Positions 1 through 8,561 of a stretch of DNA of 64,000 bases are shown in pieces. The stretch is taken from NCBI GenBank assembly GCA_040905185.1, contig JBBDRZ010000003.1:372001-436000 (forward strand), written 5' to 3'. A model generated the notes under the pieces. The model saw only the letters and a list, made by a program, of their open reading frames with translations, made no database searches and was not told the DNA's origin. Position 1 is the stretch's first letter. Each line of letters starts with the position of its first letter. Source of the DNA: DASTEQ01 sp040905185 (lineage in GTDB: Bacteria; Chloroflexota; Limnocylindria; QHBO01). The position numbers and the translations under genes are program-made.

Positions 1-1841
1 GCGAGCACCTCGTCGATCCCGACCTCGGCCGCCACCGCCCGCGCCGTCCGCTCGTTGTCGCCGGTGATCATGACCGGCGTCAGGCCGGCCTCCTTCATCC
101 GCGCCACCGACTCGGCTGCGTCCTCCTTCAGCGTGTCGACGATACCGATGAGGCCGAGCAGTTGCCCGTCGCGAGCCACGCCGATCACCGTCTCGCCCTG
201 TGACTCGAGCGCCTCGCGGCGCTCGTCGAGCGCGTCGATCGCGATTCCCTCCTCGGCGAGGAAGCCGGGCTTGCCGACCAGCACGCGCCGGCCGTCGAGC
301 CGTGCCTCGACGCCGCACCCGGTGTGCGCGCGGAAGTCGTCGACCGCGGCGAGCTCGATGTCGCGCTGCTCGGCGGCGTCCTCGACCGCGCGCGCCACTG
401 GGTGCTCGCTCGAGGCCTCGGCCGCGGCCGCGACCCGCAGCAGCTCGGCGGGCTCGATCCCCGCGGCCGGCACGACATCTCGGACCGCCGGCTCGCCGCG
501 GGTGATGGTGCCGGTCTTGTCGAGCACGACCGTGCGCAGCTCCTGCATGACGTGGAACGCCTCGCCGGAGCGCATCAGGATGCCGCGCTCGGCGGCCATC
601 CCGCCGCCGCGGATCATGGCCAGCGGGGTCGCCATGCCGAGCGCGCAAGGGTAGCCCATCACCAGCACGGCGAGGGCTGCGAAGGTGGCACGCGCCAGGT
701 CGGGTCCGGCGCCAAAGATCGCCGGACCAAGGGACCAGATCGCGAGCGCGAGCGCCGCGAAGGCGAGCACGCCGCGCACGTAGCGATGGAGGATGCGGTC
801 GACGAGCTGGAGCAGGCCGGGCCGCAGCGCGCGGGCCTCCTCGATCGAGCGCGCCACCTGCTTGAGGAACGACTCCTCGCCGACCTTCGTGACCCGGACG
901 ACCAGTGTCCCGGTTTGGTTGATCGAGCCGCCGATGACCTCGTCGCCGGGCACCTTCTCGGCCGGGATCGGCTCGCCGGTGACGAGCGCCTCGTTGACCG
1001 CCGAGGCGCCCTCCACGACCTCGCCGTCGACCGGCACGTTCTCGCCGGGCCGGATGCGGACGCGGTCGCCGAGCCTGACCTGATCGATCGGGACCTCCTC
1101 CTCCCGCCCATCGTCGCGCACGACGCGGGCGGTATCGGGCTGGAGGTCGAGCAGGCGCCGGACCGCCTGCCCCGAGCGGGTGCGGACTAGGAGCGAGGCG
1201 TAGCCGGAGAGGATGTGGTAGGTGGTGATGAAGGTGGCGACCGCGAAGAAGTCGGGGGCCGGGAAGGAGGGGCTGACGAAGAGGCCGAGGAGGCCGCCGG
1301 CGAGGCCGGCGAAGGCGCCGAGCTCGAGCAGCACGTGCTGGTTGAGGATCCCGCGCCGCAGCGAGGCCCACGCCATCCGCTTGATGTACCAGCCGGTTAC
1401 GAACATCGTCTCCAGCGCCAGGGTCAGCATGACCCACGGCATGAGCGGGATCGAGACGAGTCTCAGCCACATGCCGAGCAGCATCAGGAGGAAGGTCGCC
1501 GCCGAGAACGACGCCGCGACCAGCAGCCGGTTGCGCTCGCGGCGCAGCTCGGCCTCCTCCTCCTCGAAGGTCCGGACCTTGGCCGGGTCGCGCACGGTGT
1601 AGCCAATGTCGCGCACCGTCTGACGGATGTGATCGGCGTCGAGCCGCCCCGGGTCGTAGCGGACGAGCGCCTCCTCGTGCGCCAGCGAGACGCCGACCTC
1701 CTCGACGCCGGGCAGCCGCCCGACCGCGGTCTTGATCGTGTTCACGCAGAACGAGCAGCTCATGCCGCCGACCTTCATCCGCTCCGTGGCGAGCTCCGGC
1801 CCTGCTGCTTGCCCCGGCAGGCGCGTCGCGCTCTTCGTCAT
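1..1841 (-). CDS. Heavy-metal (probably copper) translocating P1B-type ATPase, 3' end cut by window edge
   Basis: ATP-driven export of a soft metal ion, probably Cu(I), across the inner membrane. About 613 residues are visible. An N-terminal HMA domain has the metal-binding pair C29-S-F-C32, and membrane segments follow from about residue 90. The actuator TGEP motif lies near residue 285, the phosphorylation motif DKTGT near 440, and the P1B-specific HP dipeptide (SSEHP) near 480. The transmembrane metal-site motif reads YPCALG instead of the usual CPCALG. The hinge GDG motif lies beyond the window edge. The ATG at 1841 overlaps the stop of the upstream chaperone gene (ATGA). As last gene of a MerR-controlled operon it is most likely the copper exporter; silver or another soft metal is possible because of the altered CPx motif. 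Confidence 0.93.
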   Translation of the reverse strand, partial: MTKSATRLPGQAAGPELATERMKVGGMSCSFCVNTIKTAVGRLPGVEEVGVSLAHEEALVRYDPGRLDADHIRQTVRDIGYTVRDPAKVRTFEEEEAELRRERNRLLVAASFSAATFLLMLLGMWLRLVSIPLMPWVMLTLALETMFVTGWYIKRMAWASLRRGILNQHVLLELGAFAGLAGGLLGLFVSPSFPAPDFFAVATFITTYHILSGYASLLVRTRSGQAVRRLLDLQPDTARVVRDDGREEEVPIDQVRLGDRVRIRPGENVPVDGEVVEGASAVNEALVTGEPIPAEKVPGDEVIGGSINQTGTLVVRVTKVGEESFLKQVARSIEEARALRPGLLQLVDRILHRYVRGVLAFAALALAIWSLGPAIFGAGPDLARATFAALAVLVMGYPCALGMATPLAMIRGGGMAAERGILMRSGEAFHVMQELRTVVLDKTGTITRGEPAVRDVVPAAGIEPAELLRVAAAAEASSEHPVARAVEDAAEQRDIELAAVDDFRAHTGCGVEARLDGRRVLVGKPGFLAEEGIAIDALDERREALESQGETVIGVARDGQLLGLIGIVDTLKEDAAESVARMKEAGLTPVMITGDNERTARAVAAEVGIDEVL

Positions 1842-2056
1842 CGTCCCTGTGCCGGCTCGAAGCCGGCGGCCCGCATCCGCTCGCGGATCTGATCCTCGGT
1901 TACGCGCGCCGGGTCGAAGCGCAGCCGCACCTCGTTGCGCCGGTGGTCGGCGTCGACGCGGATCAATCCCTCGGTGCGCTGGAACACGAAGCGGACAGCG
2001 TTCGCGCAACCGCCGCAGTGCATCGGGACCTTCAGCGTGAGGTTCGTCGCCGTCAC
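1838..2056 (-). CDS. Small HMA-domain metallochaperone (CopZ-like)
   Basis: A 72-residue single-domain protein with the MxCxxC site M12-H-C14-G-G-C17, the standard metal-binding loop of Atx1/CopZ chaperones. It probably delivers Cu(I) to the ATPase encoded just downstream and/or to the regulator. It starts with GTG at 2056, overlapping the merR-type gene stop (GTGA), and ends in the ATGA overlap with the ATPase, so all three genes are translationally coupled. Assignment to copper rests on the domain and operon, not on direct evidence. Confidence 0.88.
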   Translation of the reverse strand: MTATNLTLKVPMHCGGCANAVRFVFQRTEGLIRVDADHRRNEVRLRFDPARVTEDQIRERMRAAGFEPAQGR

Positions 2057-2457
2057 TTGGCCTCGACCTCGCGGTGTTCGATCAGCTCGCAGTACCGCCC
2101 CGCGGGACCGGGCAGGCTCTCGGCACGCGCCAGGAGCGCGGCGAGCTGCTCGCGGGCCGCGTTCAGCTCAGTGATCCGCTCGTCGAGGTCGCGGAGTTCG
2201 CGGCGCACGGCGCCGATCACGTATGCGCACGGGCGCTCGCCGCGGTCGCGCAGGGCGAGCACCTCACCGATCTCGTCGAGCCGCAGTCCGAACCGCTGGG
2301 CGCGACGGATGAAGGCGAGCCGCTCCACGTCGTCGGCGCCGTACAGCCGGTAGCCGGACGGACGCCTCTTCGGCTCGGGGAGCAGGCCGATTGACTCGTA
2401 GTAGCGGATCGTCTTCGGGTTGACCCCGACCAGCGTCGCGAGCTCCCCGATCCGCAT
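2053..2457 (-). CDS. MerR-family metal-responsive transcriptional regulator
   Basis: A 134-residue MerR-family activator. The N-terminal winged HTH begins MRIGELATLVGV and contains the family signature TIRYYESIGLLPEP; a dimerization coiled coil follows. A cysteine (ERPCAYV) aligns with the first metal ligand of ZntR/MerR, and another lies near the C-terminus (GRYCELI). An in-frame start exists at 2493, but the promoter -10 box at 2500-2505 would put the transcript start close to it, so the ATG at 2457 is preferred. First gene of the regulator-chaperone-ATPase operon, presumably autoregulated from the operator immediately upstream. Confidence 0.9.
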   Translation of the reverse strand: MRIGELATLVGVNPKTIRYYESIGLLPEPKRRPSGYRLYGADDVERLAFIRRAQRFGLRLDEIGEVLALRDRGERPCAYVIGAVRRELRDLDERITELNAAREQLAALLARAESLPGPAGRYCELIEHREVEAK

Positions 2458-2499
2458 GGATCCAGCCGCCATCGGCCCCGAATGCCAACTCATGAAGCG

Positions 2500-2531
2500 A
2501 CCCTACACCTTCCAGTCAGGAGGAATGTCAA
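2500..2531 (-). promoter_or_regulatory. MerR-type promoter/operator of the metal-resistance operon
   Basis: Read on the minus strand: -35 TTGACA (2531-2526), a 20-nt spacer, then -10 TAGGGT (2505-2500). The spacer holds the imperfect dyad CCTCC-TGACT-GGAAGG. Overlong 19-20 nt spacers with a central dyad are the hallmark of promoters that MerR proteins activate by DNA distortion. The same layout recurs at 14988-15019 and 22537-22568. Confidence 0.8.
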
Positions 2532-2714
2532 GCGCTCGGCGCAGTGCAACGGCTCACGGCGCCGCGGCCGCAGGCGAGCGCCAACCACCGGTCGGTACCG
2601 GACGGATGGAACCCCTCTCAGTGCTCGACGCCCGGGGCAGCACCGCCAGGGCGGTGGTGGCAAGAGAACCGGTGTTCAGAGAACGGGGTAGGCGTTGTCC
2701 GTCCCCACACTTGG

Positions 2715-3917
2715 TCAAACAGCAGCAAGCGCCTCGGTTGGAGCGACCCGAGCTGCGCGAAGGGCGGGCAAGATGCCGGCCACCGCGCCAACCGCCAGTG
2801 TGACCGCGATGGCTCCCGCCACCACCCAAGCGGGCACGACCGTGGGCCAGCCCTGGAGCGTCGCGTAGAGCGCTGTTACACCCGAGCCGAGCAACAGGCC
2901 TGCGAGGCCGCCAAGCAGCGACAACAGAAGGGCCTCAGCCAGAAATTGGAGGCGGATATGGCCACGGGTAGCACCGAGCGACCGTCGCAATCCGATTTCG
3001 GCGCGGCGCTCCAGCACCGAGATGATCATGGTGTTGGCGACCCCGATCCCGCCGACGAGGAGCGCGACCGCGCCCAGGCCGAGTAGCAGCCCGGTGAACG
3101 TCGTCTGCGCGGCCGCCTGCGCGGCGAGCGCGTCGGACGGCCGAGACACGTCCACCTCGTTTGGTCGCGCCGGATTGGCCGTCCTGGCAAGCAAGCCGCG
3201 AGTCGCCTCGACTGCGTCAGGACTGGCCCGGACGTACAGGGTCGTGATGTCGCCGTCGAAGCCGAGATAGCTCTGGGCGGCCTGCCACCCGACCAGCGCA
3301 CCGAGGTCGAGCTCAGGAGCGAGCGGGACCGGATCCAGGATGCCGACGACCGTGAACCAGCGCCCCCCGAGCCAGATGTGCAGGTCCGGTCTGACGCCGC
3401 CGACGCCAAGGCGCTCGGCCGCTTTGGTCCCAAGCACCACGGCCGGATAGCGGGTGGTCGCCTCGTTGAGCCAGGTTCCCCGAGCGACTCTGGCGCCCAC
3501 GCTGTCGAGCAGGTCCGTGCGGACCGCATACGTGCCAATGCCGCCGGATTGGGGGGAGGGGATCTTGTCGCTGCGGTAGACATTCGCATCGGCGAGTTGC
3601 CCGATGGCGGTGACGGTCTCGACCGATCCGATGCGGCGGACCATCGCGACCGACTCATTGGGGAGGGTCGCTTCCTCGCCGAACAGGGTCAGGCCTGGGC
3701 CCACGGTGAGCAGGTTGGTGCCAAGCTCATCCAGCAGCCGGTCCAATTCGGCGCGGCTGGAGGAGGAGATCCCGACCACCCCGACCATCGCGGCGATGCC
3801 GATCGCAATCCCCAGCGCCGAGAGCACCACGCGGCCCGGGCGGGCGCGCAAGCCATACCCGGCTAACCGCGCGACGTCGACCGGACTCAACCGGCCGGAT
3901 CGCAGCACGCTTCTCAC
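2715..3917 (-). CDS. ABC transporter permease, MacB/FtsX type
   Basis: A 400-residue permease. An N-terminal transmembrane helix near residues 30-50 is followed by a MacB-type periplasmic core domain of about 200 residues, then three C-terminal helices (FtsX domain, about 275-395). No ATPase domain is fused; the partner ATPase is encoded just upstream. The GTG start at 3917 overlaps that gene's stop (GTGA). With the ATPase, the adaptor and a lipoprotein it forms a probable tripartite-like exporter whose substrate is unknown. Last gene of the operon. Confidence 0.9.
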   Translation of the reverse strand: MRSVLRSGRLSPVDVARLAGYGLRARPGRVVLSALGIAIGIAAMVGVVGISSSSRAELDRLLDELGTNLLTVGPGLTLFGEEATLPNESVAMVRRIGSVETVTAIGQLADANVYRSDKIPSPQSGGIGTYAVRTDLLDSVGARVARGTWLNEATTRYPAVVLGTKAAERLGVGGVRPDLHIWLGGRWFTVVGILDPVPLAPELDLGALVGWQAAQSYLGFDGDITTLYVRASPDAVEATRGLLARTANPARPNEVDVSRPSDALAAQAAAQTTFTGLLLGLGAVALLVGGIGVANTMIISVLERRAEIGLRRSLGATRGHIRLQFLAEALLLSLLGGLAGLLLGSGVTALYATLQGWPTVVPAWVVAGAIAVTLAVGAVAGILPALRAARVAPTEALAAV

Positions 3918-4609
3918 TGCACCGGCACCATCCGGTCGGCGACCACTCGCCCGTCGAGGAGCGATACCTGACGGGGCAGGCGCGAGGCGACTACGTGCTC
4001 GTGGGTGATCACGACGATCGTCGTGCCGGTCTTATGGAGATCGAGCAGCACGTCCATCACGGCCTCGCCGGACTGGCTGTCGAGGGCGCCGGTTGGCTCG
4101 TCGGCCAGCAGGAGCGCGGGTTCCCGCACGACCGCCCGCGCGATCGCGGTACGCTGCTTCTCGCCGCCCGACAGCGCGTGCGGCCGGTGGGTCAGCCGGT
4201 GGCCGAGGCCGACCATCCGCAGCGCAACTTCGGCGCGTTCACGCCGTTCACGCAGGCCGGCGCCGGTGTAGAGGAGGCCATCGGCCACGTTGTCCAGGGC
4301 GGACACGCCCGGCGCGAGGTGGAACTGCTGGAAGACGAACCCGATCCGGAATGCCCGCAGCGCCGAGAGCTCGTGGTCGGACAGCGCGGCGAGATCGAAG
4401 CCGTCGATGACAACCTGGCCGGCGCTGGGGCGATCCAACGTGCCGATCACATTGAGCATCGTGGTCTTGCCCGAACCCGAGGGTCCGACGACCGCGACCA
4501 GCTCGCCGCGCCTGATCCCCAGATCGACGTCGCGCAGCGCCACGACCCCGCCGGGGTACTCGCGGCGGACGCCGTGCAGCTGCACGGTCGCCTCGGCGGA
4601 CAGCGTCAC
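3914..4609 (-). CDS. ABC transporter ATP-binding protein, MacB/LolD type
   Basis: A 231-residue ATPase with Walker A GPSGSGKT, Q-loop (FVFQQFHL), signature LSGGEKQR, Walker B LLLADEPTGALD and H-loop VITHE. It powers the FtsX-type permease encoded immediately downstream. GTG start overlapping the adaptor gene stop (GTGA). The family drives mechanotransmission-type export or extraction rather than uptake. Confidence 0.93.
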   Translation of the reverse strand: MTLSAEATVQLHGVRREYPGGVVALRDVDLGIRRGELVAVVGPSGSGKTTMLNVIGTLDRPSAGQVVIDGFDLAALSDHELSALRAFRIGFVFQQFHLAPGVSALDNVADGLLYTGAGLRERRERAEVALRMVGLGHRLTHRPHALSGGEKQRTAIARAVVREPALLLADEPTGALDSQSGEAVMDVLLDLHKTGTTIVVITHEHVVASRLPRQVSLLDGRVVADRMVPVQ

Positions 4610-5697
4610 TTGGGGACGCCCACCCGCATCCCCTCGGCGATGTCGGCGCCGCTGACCTCGACCTGGCCGCCAGCGAACATCCCGATCTCCACCGGGACGA
4701 CGCGCGTCGCATCGCCCTCGACGATCTCGACCCCGTACCCGCCTGCCGGCAGGGCGAGCAGCGCTGCGACCGGCACCGCCAGCACGTCGCGGCGCTCGTC
4801 GCTGACGAAGTCCACATCCACCGGACTCGCGTCGATCGCACCAAGCGCCGCCTGGTCCGCGATCGATACCGTCACCTCGATGCGGGCGTCGGCTGTCGAC
4901 GAACCTGTGCCACCTGGTTCGGGGCCTTCATCCGGTGACGAGGTAACGACCGTGCCGATCTGCGCGATCGTGCCCTCGAGGCGACCCACGCCCGGAACGG
5001 TCACCGTGACCCCGCGCCCAGTGGCTGCGAGTGCGCGTTCGTTGATGTCGAGCTGGACGGTGACCAGTCTGGTCGTGCCGGTGTAGGCGAGAACCGGCGC
5101 ACCGCGATCACCGAGCAGATCGCCCACGCGCGCCCGTTGCTCGGCGATTCGGACGGGAACAGGTACGAACACGACCTGCCCCGGCTCGACGGTCGCAGTG
5201 GTCGGGAGGCCGAGGTCGGCCTGCCACCGGCCGACTGCCTGGGCGGTGGCCGCCGTGTAGACCCCGTCGGCGGCGATTCCTTCGTAGCCCAGCTCGGCCA
5301 GGTTCTCCTGGAGCTGCTTGACATCAGCGCCCTGCATGACCTCCGTGCCGACGCGCAGCGTCCGATACATCGGCACCGATCCATAGAGGGCGACCACCGG
5401 TCGCTCGTCGATGCTGAACAGCGGTGCGCCGCGCTCCACGGTCGACCCGACGGGGGCGATCCATGTCAGGGTACCGGCTGCCCTCGCGTTGACCGGGACG
5501 GGATCGCCGTAGCCGAGCGTGCCCGACACCGTCTTCGTCTCGACAAGCGTGGTTCGCGTCACCTCGGCGGTGGCGGGAGGCAGCGTCGGCTTGCTTGCCG
5601 GCTGTGACGGGATGAGTCGCCCGCCAAGGGCTAGTGCGGCGACGGCTCCACCGAGTGCGACCACGGCCACGCCGGCGACGAGCAGGCCGCGTTTCAC
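4606..5697 (-). CDS. MacA/HlyD-like efflux adaptor with a peptidoglycan-binding domain
   Basis: A 363-residue protein with one N-terminal membrane anchor (residues about 4-25), a beta-barrel/lipoyl-like region (GTLTWIAPVGSTVERG), and a PG_binding_1-like segment (VKQLQENLAELGY through VGRWQADLGL). A C-terminal adaptor barrel follows. Adaptors of this layout occur with MacB-type exporters in Gram-positive-like envelopes, where the domain may tether the pump to the wall. GTG start overlapping the upstream lipoprotein stop (GTGA). Substrate unknown. Confidence 0.87.
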   Translation of the reverse strand: MKRGLLVAGVAVVALGGAVAALALGGRLIPSQPASKPTLPPATAEVTRTTLVETKTVSGTLGYGDPVPVNARAAGTLTWIAPVGSTVERGAPLFSIDERPVVALYGSVPMYRTLRVGTEVMQGADVKQLQENLAELGYEGIAADGVYTAATAQAVGRWQADLGLPTTATVEPGQVVFVPVPVRIAEQRARVGDLLGDRGAPVLAYTGTTRLVTVQLDINERALAATGRGVTVTVPGVGRLEGTIAQIGTVVTSSPDEGPEPGGTGSSTADARIEVTVSIADQAALGAIDASPVDVDFVSDERRDVLAVPVAALLALPAGGYGVEIVEGDATRVVPVEIGMFAGGQVEVSGADIAEGMRVGVPK

Positions 5698-6209
5698 TGG
5701 TGCTCTCCTCCGCCCGGTAGCTTGTCACGGCACGCCGCGAACGCGGCCTCGTACGTCGGGCCTCCCGCCTCATGGCCGGCGCCCCGCAATCGGCCGTCCG
5801 CGTCCGGGTCGGGGAAGTCCGGCAGGCCGTTGTCCCGCATGCACTGCGAGAACTCGCGCATCTGCTCAACGAAGGCGGGGTCCCCGAACTGTTCGTGCTC
5901 GCCGCCCGGCGCCAGCGCTCGGCACTTCTCCGCGGTGGCGCGGAACGTCGGATCGTCCTGGTCGACCCCGCCCTCGCCATGACCGAGCGAGAACCGGCCG
6001 TTGGCGTCCGGATCCGGAAAGTCGGGCACGCCGTTGGTCCGCATGCATTGGGCGTACAGCAACGCTGTATCTCGCGGGTCGGTCGAGGGAGAGCTAGTGG
6101 CGTTACCCGTGCCGGCGCCCTGTCCACACGCGGCCAGCACCATCACAAGCACTGCCGTCAGCAACCAGGGCGTCGTCCCACGTGATGCGCCCTTCATCCC
6201 AGTGGGCAT
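5694..6209 (-). CDS. Lipoprotein with two copies of a CMR-NG-PDFPDPD motif
   Basis: A small secreted lipoprotein with a hydrophobic signal and lipobox LAAC. The mature part holds two repeats of about 75 residues, each with CMRxNGxPDFPDPDxxG followed by a second cysteine (EKCRAL, AACRDK). This suggests two similar disulfide- or ligand-binding modules. The start at 6209 is chosen because GAGGAG lies 9 nt upstream; an alternative ATG lies at 6233. First gene of the exporter operon, so it may bind the exported compound. Similar lipoproteins occur beside MacAB-like exporters in high-GC bacteria; the function is not known to me. Confidence 0.8.
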   Translation of the reverse strand: MPTGMKGASRGTTPWLLTAVLVMVLAACGQGAGTGNATSSPSTDPRDTALLYAQCMRTNGVPDFPDPDANGRFSLGHGEGGVDQDDPTFRATAEKCRALAPGGEHEQFGDPAFVEQMREFSQCMRDNGLPDFPDPDADGRLRGAGHEAGGPTYEAAFAACRDKLPGGGEHQ

Positions 6210-6239
6210 GCTTCGCATCTCCTCGCACGGCATGCGGCG

Positions 6240-6314
6240 AGGCTACGGGGCGGCGCGTTAGACGGGCGTTAGGGAACGCCCTAACAGCGCCCTAACGCGG
6301 TGGCCGGGTATAAC
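6240..6314. promoter_or_regulatory. Divergent promoter pair with symmetric OmpR-type operator
   Basis: Between the exporter operon (minus) and the two-component genes (plus). GCGTTAG at 6255-6261 and GCGTTAGGG at 6266-6274 form direct repeats 11 bp apart. Their mirror images, CCTAAC at 6280-6285 and 6291-6296, are also 11 bp apart. The -10 boxes lie symmetrically outside: TAGCCT (6245-6240, minus) and TATAAC (6309-6314, plus). Direct repeats spaced by one helical turn are the usual target of OmpR/PhoB-type regulators, so the adjacent regulator is the likely ligand. Confidence 0.78.
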
Positions 6315-6323
6315 GAAGCGAAC

Positions 6324-6980
6324 ATGCGGGTGCTCGTGGTGGAGGACGAACGGCTACTGGCGGACGGGATCGCCGATGGCCTACGGCGACAGGCGATGGC
6401 GGTCGACGTGGCCTACGACGGCGACGCCGGCTTGGAGCGGTTGGCGGCCAACGACTACGACGTCGTCGTGCTCGACCGCGATCTGCCGGTCGTGTCCGGC
6501 GACGAGGTCTGCACAACCCTCGTCGAGTCCGGTGCTGACACTAGGATCCTCATGCTCACCGCCGCCACCGCCGTGCCACAACGCGTCGCCGGGCTCGGCC
6601 TCGGCGCGGATGACTACCTGACCAAGCCGTTCGCCTTCGCCGAGCTAACGGCCCGTGTCCAGGCGCTGGGCCGGCGCGCCCGGCCGGCCGCGCCACCCGT
6701 GCTCGAGCGGGCGGGCATCCGCCTCGACCCGCATCGCCGCACCGTCACCCGCGGTGGTCAGCCGGTGGGGCTATCCCGGAAGGAGTTCGCGGTCCTCGCC
6801 GAGCTGCTGCGGGCCGAGGGCGGGGTGGTCTCGGCCGAGCAGCTCCTGGAACGGGCGTGGGACGAGCACGCCGACCCGTTCACCGGCGTCATCCGATTCA
6901 CGATCATGATGCTGCGCCGGAAACTGGGCGACCCGCCGATCATCGAGACCGTTCCCGGCAGCGGATACCGCATCCCATGA
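6324..6980 (+). CDS. OmpR-family response regulator
   Basis: A 218-residue two-domain regulator. The receiver has the acidic pair in MRVLVVEDE, the phospho-acceptor Asp in VVVLDRDLP near residue 51, and the conserved Lys in LTKPF. A C-terminal winged helix ends in the typical GSGYRIP. The ATG at 6324 is chosen over an in-frame codon at 6300 because the receiver fold begins there and the -10 TATAAC lies 10 nt upstream. Coupled to the kinase by ATGA overlap. It probably binds the repeats at 6255-6298 and controls both itself and the divergent exporter. Confidence 0.93.
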   Translation: MRVLVVEDERLLADGIADGLRRQAMAVDVAYDGDAGLERLAANDYDVVVLDRDLPVVSGDEVCTTLVESGADTRILMLTAATAVPQRVAGLGLGADDYLTKPFAFAELTARVQALGRRARPAAPPVLERAGIRLDPHRRTVTRGGQPVGLSRKEFAVLAELLRAEGGVVSAEQLLERAWDEHADPFTGVIRFTIMMLRRKLGDPPIIETVPGSGYRIP

Positions 6981-8131
6981 CCACGCCGCGGCGGTGGTGG
7001 CAGTCCACGATCCGGGTCTGGCTGACCCTGCTCTACGCTGGAGCGTTCTTCGTCGGCGGCGCGGTGCTCATCGCGCTGATGTACCTCTACCTCGCCCAGG
7101 TGCTCGGCCATTCGTTGACCGTCAGGGAGACGTCAGCAGTCCACGATGCGCTCACCGGGGAGCTACAGCGAGCGCGAAACGAAACCCTCAGTACGATGCT
7201 CGTCGCCTCGCTCGTGCTGCTCGCGGTGGTGGGTGTCGTAGCCGCGGCGTTCGGATGGCTCCTCGCCGGTCGAGCCCTCGCCCCGCTGCAGCAGATCACG
7301 GCCACCGCCCGGCGGGTTGCCGACCGCAGCCTCCACGAGCGCATCGCCCTCGACGGCCCCGACGACGAGATCAAGGATCTCGCTGACACGTTCGATGCCA
7401 TGCTCGAACGGCTCGACCGCTCCTTCGAGGGCCAGCACCGATTCGTCGCCAACGCCTCCCATGAGCTGCGCACGCCGCTGACGATCAACCGGACCCTCAT
7501 CGAGGTCGCCCTCGACCGGGCGGACGCCCCCGAGCCGCTCCGCCAGCTGGGCACGACCCTGCTCGCCGTCAACCAGCACCACGAACGGCTGATCGACGGC
7601 CTGCTGACCCTGGCGAGCAGCGAACAACGCATCGCCGATCCCACGCCTGTCGACCTGACCGACATCGCACGGCACGTCGCGGCGGAATCCCAAGCTGCGG
7701 CGCAGGCCGCGAACGTCGAGCTCCGCACCAACTTGCGGCCGGCCCCGATGCGCGGCGATCCAGTCCTCCTCGAACGGCTCACCCAGAACCTGATCGACAA
7801 CGCGATCCGCTACAACCTGCCTGAAGACGGGTGGGTAACGGTCACCACGGACACCGTCGATGCCAACGGAGAGCTAACCGTCGAAAACAGCGGCCCGCCG
7901 GTGCCACCCTACGAAGTCCCAGGTCTGTTCGAGCCGTTCCGCCGACTGGCGGGCGCCGAACGACTCGCCGATTCCGTCGATCCCTCGATCACCCGCGGCG
8001 CCGGACTCGGACTGTCGATCGTGCGGTCCGTCGCCCACGCCCACGGTGGTGACGTCCACGCCACGCCGCGCGAAGACGGAGGCCTCACCGTACGGGTACG
8101 GATGCCTCCGGCGTCAGGGAACTGGGAATGA
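6977..8131 (+). CDS. Sensor histidine kinase partner of the OmpR regulator
   Basis: A 384-residue kinase. It has two transmembrane helices (about 12-40 and 72-100) enclosing a short extracytoplasmic loop, then a HAMP segment. The phospho-acceptor motif is ASHELRTPL, the N-box is LIDNAIRYN, and a G-box is GAGLGLSIV. The ATG at 6977 overlaps the regulator stop (ATGA). The very short sensor loop suggests sensing within or at the membrane, as in kinases that respond to membrane-active compounds; this fits the neighbouring exporter. Confidence 0.93.
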   Translation: MTTPRRWWQSTIRVWLTLLYAGAFFVGGAVLIALMYLYLAQVLGHSLTVRETSAVHDALTGELQRARNETLSTMLVASLVLLAVVGVVAAAFGWLLAGRALAPLQQITATARRVADRSLHERIALDGPDDEIKDLADTFDAMLERLDRSFEGQHRFVANASHELRTPLTINRTLIEVALDRADAPEPLRQLGTTLLAVNQHHERLIDGLLTLASSEQRIADPTPVDLTDIARHVAAESQAAAQAANVELRTNLRPAPMRGDPVLLERLTQNLIDNAIRYNLPEDGWVTVTTDTVDANGELTVENSGPPVPPYEVPGLFEPFRRLAGAERLADSVDPSITRGAGLGLSIVRSVAHAHGGDVHATPREDGGLTVRVRMPPASGNWE

Positions 8132-8232
8132 CAGGTCCCTCGTGACGGTTCTCCGGAAGGTCGCTTCTCGTCACGCGAGGAATCCCGTCCGGATCCCGGT
8201 CAGCCCAGCCTGCGATGGTGAGCGGCGTCCGC

Positions 8233-8523
8233 CTAGGTGAGCCTGGGCGGACGCGGGTGCTCCCCCCTCCTCAGACGCTCGAGGAAACGGTCCGCCTCTT
8301 CCTGGCTCATGCGGCCGTCCGCGACCGCCGCAGCCAATCGTGACTCGGCGTGTCTGACACGGATGTCCCGGACCACGGCGTCGAACTCACCCGGGTCGCC
8401 GGCCGCATGCAGCCGCTCGGCTTCCTGTTCGGTGAGCCGACCGGACTCGACCATCCGGTCGAGACGCTCCAGGATGCGCTGGCGTTTCTCCGCGTCCAGC
8501 TGGCTGTCGAAGATATCGTCCAT
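8233..8523 (-). CDS. Small acidic helical protein with SHOCT-like repeats
   Basis: A 96-residue protein beginning MDDIFDSQLDAEK. Two similar helical units, RMVESGRLTEQEAERL and AVADGRMSQEEADRFLERL, resemble SHOCT/short C-terminal helical modules. AGGAAAGG lies upstream of the ATG at 8523. A longer in-frame reading to 8814 is dismissed because it crosses a gene remnant in another frame. No catalytic residues or membrane segments are visible; an oligomerization or regulatory role is a guess. Confidence 0.7.
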   Translation of the reverse strand: MDDIFDSQLDAEKRQRILERLDRMVESGRLTEQEAERLHAAGDPGEFDAVVRDIRVRHAESRLAAAVADGRMSQEEADRFLERLRRGEHPRPPRLT

Positions 8524-8561
8524 GCTTTCAGCCCTTTCCTGCCAGTACGATCCCGCCCGTG

